A stretch of DNA of 64,000 bases from Sporosarcina sp. P33 (GTDB lineage: Bacteria > Bacillota > Bacilli > Bacillales_A > Planococcaceae): assembly GCF_002077155.1 (NCBI RefSeq), contig NZ_CP015027.1, positions 1,342,501 through 1,406,500 of the forward strand. Reading direction: 5' to 3'. Shown in pieces: positions 8,602 to 17,501 of the stretch; the first letter of the stretch is position 1; each line of letters starts with the position of its first letter. The position numbers and the translations under genes were made by a program. The notes under the pieces were generated by a model. The model did not search any database, was not told the DNA's origin, and saw nothing but the letters and a program-made list of their open reading frames with translations.

Positions 8602-10167
8602 TCAGTTAACGTTCAACTTGCAGTCTTTCCAATACTTTTCACGCAGTTCTCTTTTCAGAATCTTCCCGGCGCCGTTCTTTGGCAGCGCTTCCATAAAGTC
8701 TACGGATTTAGGAACCTTGTAATTGGCCAGCAGCGGTTTGCTGTATTCGATCATCTCTGCCTCCGTCAGTTCGTGCGTATCTCTGACTACAACGACTGCC
8801 TTGATTGCTTCGCCCCATTTGGAATCGGGAATACCAATTACTGCTGCTTCGAGCACAGCCGGATGACTGGATAAGACATTTTCCACTTCAATGGAATAGA
8901 CGTTCTCGCCGCCTGTAATAATCATATCTTTCTTGCGATCTACGATATATACATAATGATCTTCGTCCATCATCGCCATATCGCCCGAATGATACCAGCC
9001 GTCTTTAATCGTATTCGCCGTTTTTTCCGGCGCATTCCAGTACCCTTTCATAATATTCGGGCCACGGGCAATCACTTCTCCAATTTCCCCGACCGCGACG
9101 TCAGCCCCTTCGTCATCTACTACACGAACTTCCACGCCTGGGATCCCTTTGCCGACTGATGATAAACGTCTTTGCGCTTTTGCATCTTCGCTCACCACAT
9201 GGTCTTCAGGCTCCAAAATCGTTAACACCGGCGACGCTTCTGTCATGCCGTAAGACTGATAAAACGCTACACCAGGAAACGCAGCCCTTACTTTTTTAAT
9301 TAAGTCTGGCGACATGGCAGAAGAGCCATAGTTTATCTTTTGAATACTGCTCACATCATACTGCGTAAAATCTGGATCATTCATTACCATATTGATCATG
9401 GTCGGAACGAGGGAGATGACGGTCGGTCTGTAGGTTTGGACAGCTTCAAGGAACCCTTTCACTGTAAACGTTTTCAAAAAGCTGTGCGTTCCGCCGCCCC
9501 ATGTCACACCAATCGTTTTTCCGCAGTCGGCCAAATGAAACATCGGGGCCGCATGCAGGTAATTTGTCCATTCATTGTAGTTAAACTTGGTGGTTGTATG
9601 ATAATAATTGCTGACTTGATTTCGGTGCGATAACATCACACCCGTGGCAGGCCCTGTCGTACCACCTGTGTAAAAAATACACGCGATATCATCTTCATTG
9701 ATCTCATCGTACGTCAGCTCTGAGGCACTTTCGTCCGCAATCAGTTCTTCGTAACTTGCATAGCCAGATGTTTCGTCATCGGAGACGATGATCGATTTCA
9801 GCTGGTTCTTCGCGGCTTGTTCGAGCGCCGGTATATGTTCGAGGTATTCGGGATGGAAAAACAAGACGCTCATTTCGGAATCTCCGACGATGTATGCAAG
9901 CTCGCGTCTCGACAGTCTTGTATTTAACGGGACGGCAATCGCGCCGATCGCGGTAATCGCGTAAATCAGCTCGACGTATCGAAAGGTGTTCAACAGAAAA
10001 ATGCCGACCTTATCTCCTTTTGTGACACCGAGACCTTTTAAGGCTTCTTTTAACTGTGCGGTTCTGTTTGCCAGCTCGCCGTAAGTGCAGCTGTATCCTT
10101 CATCTAAAATAGCCAATCGTTCGGGAATATGTTTCGCATTATACATCAGAGATTTTGTGATGATCAT
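8602..10167 (-). CDS. Acyl-CoA ligase, copy A of a recent duplication
   Basis: The 521-residue ANL-superfamily ligase has FYTGGTTGPATGVMLSH as its P-loop, SYGMTEASP, the HSGDMAMMDEDHYVYI hinge region, VDRKKDMI and PKNGAGKILKRE with the catalytic Lys. In the P-loop the usual Lys (TTGxPKG) is replaced by Thr (GPATG). It is about 96-97% identical to the ligase at 12211-13776 (roughly 18 amino-acid differences by my count) and of exactly the same length. It is the first gene of the 10.2-5.1 kb unit, with a promoter at 10372-10399 and a leader of roughly 200 bases. The acid it activates is unknown; the surrounding TRAP transporters suggest an imported carboxylate. Confidence 0.87.
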   Translation of the reverse strand: MIITKSLMYNAKHIPERLAILDEGYSCTYGELANRTAQLKEALKGLGVTKGDKVGIFLLNTFRYVELIYAITAIGAIAVPLNTRLSRRELAYIVGDSEMSVLFFHPEYLEHIPALEQAAKNQLKSIIVSDDETSGYASYEELIADESASELTYDEINEDDIACIFYTGGTTGPATGVMLSHRNQVSNYYHTTTKFNYNEWTNYLHAAPMFHLADCGKTIGVTWGGGTHSFLKTFTVKGFLEAVQTYRPTVISLVPTMINMVMNDPDFTQYDVSSIQKINYGSSAMSPDLIKKVRAAFPGVAFYQSYGMTEASPVLTILEPEDHVVSEDAKAQRRLSSVGKGIPGVEVRVVDDEGADVAVGEIGEVIARGPNIMKGYWNAPEKTANTIKDGWYHSGDMAMMDEDHYVYIVDRKKDMIITGGENVYSIEVENVLSSHPAVLEAAVIGIPDSKWGEAIKAVVVVRDTHELTEAEMIEYSKPLLANYKVPKSVDFMEALPKNGAGKILKRELREKYWKDCKLNVN

Positions 10168-10371
10168 TTAATTCTCCCCTTTCTATTCAACAGATACTGA
10201 AAATTTTACCGACACTTGCATTTCATTGATCCTGCAAGTTAAAAAAACAATAGATTTCTAGTTAATGATTTCTATTTTTTCTCTACTGAAATATATCTTT
10301 TTTATATATGAAAAAATAATCATTAATTTAACTGGACTTTTTGAAATCCACTTCAATTATCTTTGTTAATA

Positions 10372-10399
10372 ATTTTACACGTAAAAATTACTTTGTCAA
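10372..10399 (-). promoter_or_regulatory. Promoter with shared palindromic operator (copy 1 of 3)
   Basis: TTGACA (complement of 10394-10399), a 16-base spacer and TAAAAT (10372-10377) form a near-consensus sigma-A promoter. The -10 box is overlapped by the palindrome TTTTACACGTAAAA (10373-10386). Two further promoters at 22062-22090 and 34966-34994 have the same arrangement with TTTTACATGCAAAA, which suggests a common regulator. Confidence 0.75.
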
Positions 10400-10558
10400 C
10401 ACAATAATCGGAATATAATGAGTAGTCTGAACGCATTTCTTCTAGATTTTTATTATTCCAAGCATAATAGCGGCACGAAGAACTGACTGTCCATAAGACT
10501 GTATACGGACTGAGATTGGATTCCTTTCAGTCGTCAGGCGCTAAGAAGTAAAAAGAAA

Positions 10559-10606
10559 GGAATTACCACGAGTGCGTCTTGTAAAAAAACGCCATCTGGT
10601 AATTCC
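10559..10606 (-). terminator. Terminator after the first TRAP binding-protein gene
   Basis: A perfect 10-base outer stem (10559-10568 with 10597-10606) is followed on the minus strand by TTTCTTTTTAC. It lies about 210 bases past the stop of the 10815-11894 gene. Confidence 0.65.
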
Positions 10607-10814
10607 CCAATTAAAGTGTTATATATCTTGCTATAGTGTGTAACGTTCTATTGAAATCTATCACGCAACAAATGCGCGCATCGTATTACTGGCAGACGAA
10701 GCCAGTATCCGGTACTGCACTATACGATTGATCACAAATAGAAATCCTGCCTTCCTCGATCTGCAGGTGAAATATTTAACTTCTTAGTTGCCTTTTCACA
10801 TAAGCATATTGTTA
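10607..10814. other. Non-coding stretch between the TRAP binding-protein gene and its terminator
   Basis: No gene is supported here or anywhere else in the gap 10168-10814. The gap holds the promoter at 10372-10399, the terminator at 10559-10606 and a small hairpin (TACTGGC at 10687-10693 with GCCAGTA at 10701-10707). I see nothing else. Confidence 0.5.
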
Positions 10815-11894
10815 TTACTGCTGATCGCGCACGTTTTCCACTTCTTCTTTAAATTCAGCTAAAATCGCCTCAAAATCATAACCTGATTTTCCGCTCAGCC
10901 AATTGCGTTCTACTTCATCATAGTAATCATGCCATTTTGATTGCTCATCTTCAGTCAATTCATACAAAGTGATACCTTTACCTCTTAAATCTTTTATGAC
11001 GGAATCATTTATTTCATCAAACTTCTTCGCGTAACTCTCCGAAACCTCATCCCCTACTTGTTCAAGCACTTTTTGTATATTCTCAGGCAGCTTCTGATAT
11101 GCATTTTCGTTAATAATCAAACCAGCAGCAAGCCCGCCAAAGTCAACTCCCACCGTACCATACTGCACCAGCTCACTGAATCCGTAGTCATTCATCGACA
11201 AAGCGTTCAGAAGCAGTCCGTCAAATACTCCGCGATCAAATCCTTCGTACATCTCCGCGGCAGTCAGATTAATAGGTGAAGCATTAAGAGCCAGCACAGC
11301 CTGGTTAATGATCTCTCCATTTGATCGGACTTTCATTCCCTTTACATCTGCCGGAACTGCAATTTTTTTGCCTTTCGTCCAAAATTCGTTGGGCGGGAGA
11401 GCGTGGCTCATTATCGGGCGGACGCCATTATTCAAGAAGTCCGCTTCTAAAACAGGACTTTTTTTGTTGAGCGCATGCAAAGCCATAGAACCTTCATAAG
11501 CATTCGAATAGAGACCCGGCATCCCGAGAAGACCGCTTGTGATCGGCATCATACTCGGAGTGTAAGTCGATACAATAAAACTGATATCTGTTACACCGCT
11601 GCTCGTCAAATCGTATAAATCAGCAGACTTTCCCATTTGCTCAGAAGGGTAAAATTCAAATTCAACTTGCCCGTCCGTTAATTCGGTAACCCGCTCCATA
11701 AAAGGAGTATACGCCCACTCAAATAAAGAATGAGTTTCAGGTTGTGAGACCGCAAACTTCAGCTTAATTGTTTTTGACGCATCACCTTCTTTTGTTGCAC
11801 CGTTTACTTTCGTCGCTCCATTCGATGCCCCGCAAGCAGAGAGAACCATTATCGCTATAAGAAGTAATGGAATCATACTAAATTTTTTCTTCAT
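10815..11894 (-). CDS. TRAP transporter substrate-binding lipoprotein (DctP family), paralogue 1
   Basis: The 359-residue protein has a lipoprotein signal ending LSAC (Cys about residue 21), so it should be anchored outside the membrane. The DctP fold follows, with FYPSEQMGKSADLYDL and the conserved Arg in GMKVRSNGEI that binds the carboxylate of the ligand. Later family motifs are MYEGFDRGVFDGLL and GLIINENAYQKLP. It has no DctQ or DctM beside it, so it probably feeds the permease at 18.7-20.5 kb. It sits between the two duplicated ligase genes, with its own terminator and a strong AGGAGG site. No confident promoter was found upstream. It resembles the paralogues at 20673 and 29529. Confidence 0.9.
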   Translation of the reverse strand: MKKKFSMIPLLLIAIMVLSACGASNGATKVNGATKEGDASKTIKLKFAVSQPETHSLFEWAYTPFMERVTELTDGQVEFEFYPSEQMGKSADLYDLTSSGVTDISFIVSTYTPSMMPITSGLLGMPGLYSNAYEGSMALHALNKKSPVLEADFLNNGVRPIMSHALPPNEFWTKGKKIAVPADVKGMKVRSNGEIINQAVLALNASPINLTAAEMYEGFDRGVFDGLLLNALSMNDYGFSELVQYGTVGVDFGGLAAGLIINENAYQKLPENIQKVLEQVGDEVSESYAKKFDEINDSVIKDLRGKGITLYELTEDEQSKWHDYYDEVERNWLSGKSGYDFEAILAEFKEEVENVRDQQ

Positions 11895-12210
11895 TTTCTG
11901 ACCTCCTGAAAGGATATTCTTTTATTACACATCATTGCCACCTTAAAATTGCTCTTATCTCAGTAAGTAATTCCTTATAAATCAGTTACTCCTCAACTAG
12001 CCTTAACTTTCTGTAACTGACTATAATATGTAGGGTCATCAGTTCCTTTTGGAATATGGGGGCTGATATCTCCTAAAACCAAGAAGCTTGTCCAGTACGA
12101 TCAGCTTTGTTCAAACCGGGGCAGACTGGTTACGTTCGGGATTGAAGCGTAACCAGTCGCAATTATTTTGCCTGTCCGTTTATCCCCCGCCTACTGCGTC
12201 CCTTCTATTA
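11895..12210. other. Intergenic region upstream of TRAP binding-protein gene 1
   Basis: No gene is supported. It has an 11-base perfect stem (12124-12134 with 12148-12158) past the ligase B stop, which may end that transcript but lacks a clear T tract on the minus strand. It also has an 8-base inverted pair, TCAGTTAC (11982-11989) and GTAACTGA (12013-12020). The promoter of the 11894 gene should be here, but I cannot place it. Confidence 0.5.
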
Positions 12211-13776
12211 TTAGTTAACATTCAACTCATAATCCTTCCAATACTTTTCACGCAGTTCTCTTTTCAGAATCTTCCCGGCGCCGTTCTTCGGCAGCGCTTC
12301 CATAAAGTCTACGGATTTAGGAACCTTGTAATTGGCCAGCAGCGGTTTGCTGTATTCGATCATCTCTGCCTCCGTCAGTTCGTGCGTATCTCTGACTACA
12401 ACGACTGCTTTGATTGCTTCGCCCCATTTGGAATCGGGAATACCAATTACTGCTGCTTCGAGCACAGCCGGATGACTGGATAAGACATTTTCCACTTCAA
12501 TGGAATAGACGTTCTCGCCGCCTGTAATAATCATATCTTTCTTGCGGTCTACGATATATATATAGTGATCTTCATCTATCATTGCCATATCACCGGAATG
12601 ATACCAGCCGGCTTTAATAGTATTCGCCGTTTTCTCCGGCGCATTCCAGTACCCTCTCATGATATTCGGGCCACGGGCAATCACTTCTCCAATTTCCCCG
12701 ACCGCGACGTCAGCCCCTTCGTCATCTACCACACGAACTTCCACGCCAGGTATACCTTTGCCGACCGACGATAAACGTCTTTGCGCTTTTGCATCTTCGC
12801 TCACCACATGGTCTTCAGGTTCCAAGATCGTTAACACTGGCGACGCTTCTGTCATGCCGTAAGACTGATAAAACGCTACACCGGGAAACGCAGCCCTCAC
12901 TTTTTTAAATAAGTCTGGGGACATGGCAGAAGAGCCATAGTTTATCTTTTGAATACTGCTCACATCATACTGTGTAAAATCTGGATCATTCATTACCATA
13001 TTGATCATGGTGGGAACGAGTGAAATGACAGTCGGTCTGTAGGTTTGGACGGCTTCGAGGAACCCTTTCACTGTAAACGTTTTCAAAAAGCTGTGTGTTC
13101 CGCCGCCCCACGTCACGCCAATCGTTTTTCCGCAGTCCGCCAAATGGAACATCGGGGCCGCATGCAGGTAATTTGTCCATTCGTTATAGTTGAACTTTGT
13201 GGTTGTATGATAATAATTGCTGACTTGATTTCGGTGCGATAACATCACACCCGTGGCAGGGCCTGTCGTACCGCCTGTGTAGAAAATACACGCGATATCA
13301 TCTTCACTGATCTCATCGTACGTCAGCACTGATGCGCTTTCGCCCGCAATGAGTTCCTCGTAACTTGCATAGCCATGTGTTTCGTCATCGGAGACGATGA
13401 TCGATTTCAGCTGACTTTTTGCGGCCTGTTCCAGCTCTGGTATATGTTCGAGGTATTCGGGATGGAAAAACAAGACGCCCATTCCGGAATCTTCCACTAT
13501 GTACGCAAGCTCGCGTCGCGACAGTCTCGTATTTAACGGGACCGCAATGGCGCCTATCGCGGTAATCGCGTAAATCAGCTCGACGTATCGAAAGGTGTTC
13601 AACAGAAAAATGCCGACCTTATCTCCCTTAGAGACACCCAGACCTTTTAGGGCTTCTTTTAACTGCGCAGTTCTGCTTGCCAGCTCGCCGTAAGTACAGC
13701 TGTATCCTTCATCTAAAATAGCCAATCGTTCGGGAATATGTTTCGCATTATACATCAGAGATTTTGTGATGATCAT
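12211..13776 (-). CDS. Acyl-CoA ligase, copy B of a recent duplication
   Basis: The 521-residue ligase has the same motifs as copy A at 8602: YTGGTTGPATGVMLSH with Thr for the P-loop Lys, SYGMTEASP, and PKNGAGKILKRE. About 11 of some 18 amino-acid differences fall between residues 34 and 160, and residues 160-390 are nearly identical, which suggests gene conversion. Similarity stops at the ribosome binding site upstream (AAGGGGAG is shared) and at the stop codon. It probably has its own unit, ahead of the 11.9-10.8 kb binding-protein gene. Substrate unknown, presumably the same or a close homologue of that of copy A. Confidence 0.87.
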   Translation of the reverse strand: MIITKSLMYNAKHIPERLAILDEGYSCTYGELASRTAQLKEALKGLGVSKGDKVGIFLLNTFRYVELIYAITAIGAIAVPLNTRLSRRELAYIVEDSGMGVLFFHPEYLEHIPELEQAAKSQLKSIIVSDDETHGYASYEELIAGESASVLTYDEISEDDIACIFYTGGTTGPATGVMLSHRNQVSNYYHTTTKFNYNEWTNYLHAAPMFHLADCGKTIGVTWGGGTHSFLKTFTVKGFLEAVQTYRPTVISLVPTMINMVMNDPDFTQYDVSSIQKINYGSSAMSPDLFKKVRAAFPGVAFYQSYGMTEASPVLTILEPEDHVVSEDAKAQRRLSSVGKGIPGVEVRVVDDEGADVAVGEIGEVIARGPNIMRGYWNAPEKTANTIKAGWYHSGDMAMIDEDHYIYIVDRKKDMIITGGENVYSIEVENVLSSHPAVLEAAVIGIPDSKWGEAIKAVVVVRDTHELTEAEMIEYSKPLLANYKVPKSVDFMEALPKNGAGKILKRELREKYWKDYELNVN

Positions 13777-13920
13777 TTGATTCTCCCCTTTCTATTAACT
13801 AATGATTGTCTTGAATTAGAGCGCTGCGCCTTCCATCTGGATAAAACTGATACCATTTCAAACGAAGGGTGTCCGTTCTTCAACGCGGAGGCCCATGCGC
13901 TTAACATATAATAGACCATG

Positions 13921-13968
13921 ACAAAGCCGTCTATGCGACTTTGAAAAGATCGGCATAGACGGCTTTGT
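13921..13968 (-). terminator. Terminator of the TRAP/CoA-transferase/ETF unit
   Basis: A perfect 16-base stem (13921-13936 with 13953-13968) lies 30 bases past the etfA stop. The T tract is short (CTTTGTC on the minus strand), and the plus-strand side reads GGCTTTGTTT. Confidence 0.75.
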
Positions 13969-13997
13969 TTACATAGCTTATAAACAATCAGTTTCTC

Positions 13998-14975
13998 TTA
14001 CGCGCCGACTTTTGCTTTCTTAAATTCTTCGATCATCAATGGCACCACTTCAAATAAATCTCCAACAATGCCATAGTCAGCTACTTTGAAAATCTCAGCT
14101 TCCGGATCTTTATTAATTGCGACAATAATTTTCGAGTTCGACATACCTGCCATATGCTGAATAGCGCCGGAAATACCTACACCGATATACAAATCAGGCG
14201 TGATGACTTTACCTGTTTGCCCAATTTGCAATGAGTAGTCACAGTAGTCCGCATCACATGCACCACGGGACGCACCGACTGCACCGCCCAATAGATCAGC
14301 TAGTTCTTTCAAGGGATTGAAACCTTCCGCACTCTTCACACCGCGCCCGCCTGCCACGACTACTTTCGCTTCAGACATATCCACGCCTTCTGTCGATTTA
14401 CGAACGACGTCAGCAATAATTGTACGCAGGTTAGTTACGTCGACTTCAACAGAAGAGACTTCACCTGAACGGCTGCTGTCGTGTTCAAGCGGGGCGATAT
14501 TGTTCGGGCGGATCGTAATAAATAATAAACCGTCCTTATTTCTCACTTTCTCAAATGCTTTACCTGAATAAATCGGTCGAATGAATACTGCCTCATCGCC
14601 TTCTCCTTCAATAGAAGTTACGTCCGAAATGAGTCCGCTTGCCAGTTTACTTGCAATCTTAGGAGATAAGTCTTTCCCCAATGCTGTATGTCCAAAAACA
14701 ATTGCTTCAGGGCTTTCTTGTTCATAAACCGCCATAAACCCTTGTGAAAACCCGTCTGAAGTATATTGCTGTAAATTAGCATGTTCTACCGTTACTACAC
14801 GGTCCGCGCCATAGTGAATCATTTCTTCTGTAAATGATTGCACGTTCTCCCCCAGAAGAACCGCAACTACCTCTCCGCCGCCGGAAATCTTTTTCGCCGC
14901 CGCTATTACTTCAAATGAAACATTACGAAGTGCACCTTCCCGCACTTCTCCAAGTACTAACACTTTTTTCGTCAT
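13998..14975 (-). CDS. etfA: Electron transfer flavoprotein alpha subunit
   Basis: The 325-residue protein has the FAD-binding C-terminal domain typical of EtfA: GASRGACDADYCDYS, QIGQTGKVITPDLYI, GISGAIQHMAG and INKDPEAEIFKVADYGIVGD. With EtfB it accepts electrons from acyl-CoA dehydrogenases and passes them on to a membrane quinone reductase, here plausibly FadF. The ATG has GGAGGG upstream. It lies 50 bases after etfB and is the last gene before the terminator at 13921-13968. A dedicated ETF in a degradation cluster fits with its two acyl-CoA dehydrogenases. Confidence 0.95.
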   Translation of the reverse strand: MTKKVLVLGEVREGALRNVSFEVIAAAKKISGGGEVVAVLLGENVQSFTEEMIHYGADRVVTVEHANLQQYTSDGFSQGFMAVYEQESPEAIVFGHTALGKDLSPKIASKLASGLISDVTSIEGEGDEAVFIRPIYSGKAFEKVRNKDGLLFITIRPNNIAPLEHDSSRSGEVSSVEVDVTNLRTIIADVVRKSTEGVDMSEAKVVVAGGRGVKSAEGFNPLKELADLLGGAVGASRGACDADYCDYSLQIGQTGKVITPDLYIGVGISGAIQHMAGMSNSKIIVAINKDPEAEIFKVADYGIVGDLFEVVPLMIEEFKKAKVGA

Positions 14976-15025
14976 TTATAGTCCCTCCAGTAAAGAGTAA
15001 TCTATTGTGATTACTTCTTATTCAA

Positions 15026-15799
15026 TTAAATTACTTTTGCTTCATTGCGTAATAGATCTGCAAGCTCACTTACTTGATCGGCAAGCTCGCCTTCAAGTAT
15101 ACGTCCAGCCGCTTTGGCTGCAGGCAGAAAAACTTCAATCGTTTCTGTCTTAGCTTCTACATCATCTTCTTCCAAATCCAAGTCATCTAATTCCAGCTCT
15201 TCAAGCGGTTTCTTTTTCGCTTTCATAATTCCCGGAAGCGATGGGTATCGCGGTTCATTCAGCCCCTGTTGCGCGGTTACCAGAAGCGGAAGTGTTGTTT
15301 CAATTTTCTCTGAATCCCCTTCAACATCACGCACAATTTTAACGGCTGAACCATCGATTTCCAAATCTGTAATAGTTGTCACATAGTTTATATTCAATAA
15401 CTCTGCAACACGGGGCCCGATCTGTCCTGAACCGCCGTCAATTGCCACGTTACCTGCTAAAATCAGATCTGCATCTTTATCTTTCAAGTATTCAGCGATA
15501 ATCTTGGCAGCTGTAAATTCATCTGATTCATCCAAATCGTCTTCCGTGTTAATGAGTACCGCTTTGTCTGCACCCATTGCCAGCGCTGTCCGAAGCTGCT
15601 TTTCTGAATCCTCGCCGCCAATTGTGACTACTGTCACTTCGCCGCCGTTAGCATCACGCACCTCGATCGCTTCTTCAATGGCATATTCATCGTAAGGATT
15701 AATAATAAATTCTGCACCGTCTTCTGCAATTTCACCGTTCTTAATCGCAATTCTTTCTTCCGTGTCAAATGTCCTCTTCACCAGTACGTAAATATTCAT
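15026..15799 (-). CDS. etfB: Electron transfer flavoprotein beta subunit
   Basis: The 257-residue protein has the EtfB pattern: MNIYVLVKRTFDTEERI, then NPYDEYAIEEAIEVRD, a GGEDSEKQLRTALAMGADKAV nucleotide-binding loop (AMP site), DGGSGQIGPRVAELL, and LPGIMKAKKKPLEEL, the recognition loop that docks on acyl-CoA dehydrogenases. It forms a heterodimer with EtfA. GGAGGG precedes the ATG. It lies 32 bases after the IclR gene, so regulator and ETF may be transcribed together from the TRAP operon. Confidence 0.95.
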   Translation of the reverse strand: MNIYVLVKRTFDTEERIAIKNGEIAEDGAEFIINPYDEYAIEEAIEVRDANGGEVTVVTIGGEDSEKQLRTALAMGADKAVLINTEDDLDESDEFTAAKIIAEYLKDKDADLILAGNVAIDGGSGQIGPRVAELLNINYVTTITDLEIDGSAVKIVRDVEGDSEKIETTLPLLVTAQQGLNEPRYPSLPGIMKAKKKPLEELELDDLDLEEDDVEAKTETIEVFLPAAKAAGRILEGELADQVSELADLLRNEAKVI

Positions 15800-15831
15800 T
15801 TTATCCCTCCGTTGGTCAATCTGTTCCTGAC

Positions 15832-16623
15832 TTACATTTCTTTATATCTTTTGTTTATTTCAAGCGTGATTTTTTTAGAGTACTCCGTTATTACATCTAC
15901 TATTGGCTGGAGTTCATCTACTTTATATTGGGCACACATTCCGACTACCGCGATAGAAAGATCCACCTGATTGTTGAAATTCATTATCGGAGCCGCGACC
16001 CCGAAGATCCCTCTTATTGTTTCATCATATGATATCGCGAACCCATTTTTCTTCACTTCAATCAGTTCATTTTTTAATGCCTGAAAGTCTTCTGGCGAAG
16101 TGTTGATTATCCGTTCGTTGGAATTGAAGTAGTACTCGGCATCTGCCTCATTGGCATAAGCCATAATACATTTTCCGTATGCCCCGTCCAGTAAATCGAA
16201 ATGACGTCCTACAGATATCTTCACGCCGAAATTCTCATCCTCAACTTTAGACACTATTGCCGTTCTGTCACTCCGGACCTTGGAAACCAATAGAGAAGTC
16301 AGTCCGGTTTCTCTAGTGATTTTTTCAAGATAAGGGTCAATGATGGACAAGTCATATTGGAACTCTTTTGCCCGCTCACCCAATACCACCAGGTAAGGAC
16401 CCAGTATATAGCGCTTAGATTGTTCATCATATTTTACGATGGACTGTTCTTGGAGCTCCTGCAATATCCTGAAACACGTCGTCGGATTTAAATCCAATGC
16501 ATTAGCAATTTGGGTAAGTGTACTCTTTTGATACTTTTTCCTGCTTAATAATGTGATGATTCTAAAAGCCGTGTTTACAGCAGGTACAGAATACTTTCTA
16601 GCCGGTTTTTCCAAGTTTTTCAT
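15832..16623 (-). CDS. IclR-family transcriptional regulator
   Basis: The 263-residue protein has an N-terminal winged helix (about residues 14-75, with STLTQIANALDLNPTTCFRILQEL split around the recognition helix). The GAF-like IclR effector domain (about 90-255) contains LDGAYGKCIMAY and GIFGVAAPI. IclR regulators of aromatic and acyl-acid pathways act as repressors or activators that bind a pathway metabolite. Its position inside the catabolic cluster makes it the leading candidate for binding the palindrome shared by promoters at 10.38, 22.07 and 34.98 kb. The MarR and broken PucR-like genes at 35.2-38.8 kb are alternatives. AAGGGG precedes the ATG. Confidence 0.92.
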   Translation of the reverse strand: MKNLEKPARKYSVPAVNTAFRIITLLSRKKYQKSTLTQIANALDLNPTTCFRILQELQEQSIVKYDEQSKRYILGPYLVVLGERAKEFQYDLSIIDPYLEKITRETGLTSLLVSKVRSDRTAIVSKVEDENFGVKISVGRHFDLLDGAYGKCIMAYANEADAEYYFNSNERIINTSPEDFQALKNELIEVKKNGFAISYDETIRGIFGVAAPIMNFNNQVDLSIAVVGMCAQYKVDELQPIVDVITEYSKKITLEINKRYKEM

Positions 16624-16694
16624 ATTTATTACCCCTTAATCAGATTACAACAAGGATTGTATAATCCTCCTAATGCAACATTGGATTGTAAAAC

Positions 16695-17477
16695 TTATTT
16701 TTCAACACCCACTTTATAATCTGCATTAGTTTCGATATAATCAAATATTTTTTGTCCTACGCTATCTTTTCTGCCTACCTCAATCTCTTCTACAATATGT
16801 GCCACTAATCCTACGGCTCTTGCTGCAACCGCAAAGGATTTCATCACGCGGTAATCAAATTCCATATCCGCCATGATCGCTCCAATCGCACCTACGGCAT
16901 TCAGCGTAATAGATTTTCCTTTTCTTTCATTAAACTGCAAACTGATTTCGTTAATTGTTTCAGAGTTCTTTTTATAGAAACCAAGTTCCTTAGCCAGTTC
17001 AAATAATTTCACTGTTCTTGGATCTACCGGCCGGTGAATAGGATGACCAAATCCAGGCAATTGAATACCTCTTTCAGCACGGTCATCTAAAATCCACGTT
17101 GCCAGTTCCTTTGGACTTTTATCGTTGCCGGCTCTTTCCATTCCATCCTGAAGCATTTCTGCAACTTGTTCCATTGCTCCAAGATAAACTGAACCTGCTC
17201 CTAAAAGTCCGGCAGCAACTGCAGCCTGCACTGCTTCCGGAGCACCCAGGTAAGTTAAACGTGTAGAGATCGAGCTTGGTGTAAAACCATGTTCACAAAC
17301 AGCAACCATAAGTGCATTTAACATTTTTGATTCGTTTGCATTTGGCTTTCTGTGTTTTGCACCCAAGAACGCCATATCCGCTAATGTGATTTCTCCAATT
17401 AGATCATCTACCAGATTATGCCCATGAACAAATACTTTATCTGTTTCTGAATAACCAACCTTAGTTTCAAATTTCAT
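16695..17477 (-). CDS. Citryl-CoA lyase-like protein (short citrate-synthase family) lacking the usual catalytic Asp
   Basis: The 260-residue protein matches the short citrate-synthase fold used by citryl-CoA lyases (citryl-CoA to acetyl-CoA plus oxaloacetate). His63 in CEHGFTPSSISTR and His145 in PGFGHPIHRPVDPR align with the two catalytic His of citrate synthase. By ungapped alignment to E. coli citrate synthase NVDFYSG...ARTVGWIAH, the third catalytic residue (Asp) falls at Val195 in TLNAVGAIGA. The reaction may therefore differ or be impaired. It follows a type III CoA-transferase gene with a 24-base gap. Together they could form a CoA thioester of a citrate-like tricarboxylic or hydroxy acid and cleave it. 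Substrate unknown. Confidence 0.78.
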   Translation of the reverse strand: MKFETKVGYSETDKVFVHGHNLVDDLIGEITLADMAFLGAKHRKPNANESKMLNALMVAVCEHGFTPSSISTRLTYLGAPEAVQAAVAAGLLGAGSVYLGAMEQVAEMLQDGMERAGNDKSPKELATWILDDRAERGIQLPGFGHPIHRPVDPRTVKLFELAKELGFYKKNSETINEISLQFNERKGKSITLNAVGAIGAIMADMEFDYRVMKSFAVAARAVGLVAHIVEEIEVGRKDSVGQKIFDYIETNADYKVGVEK

Positions 17478-17501
17478 AGTAATTCCCTCTATTCCTATTT
17501 T

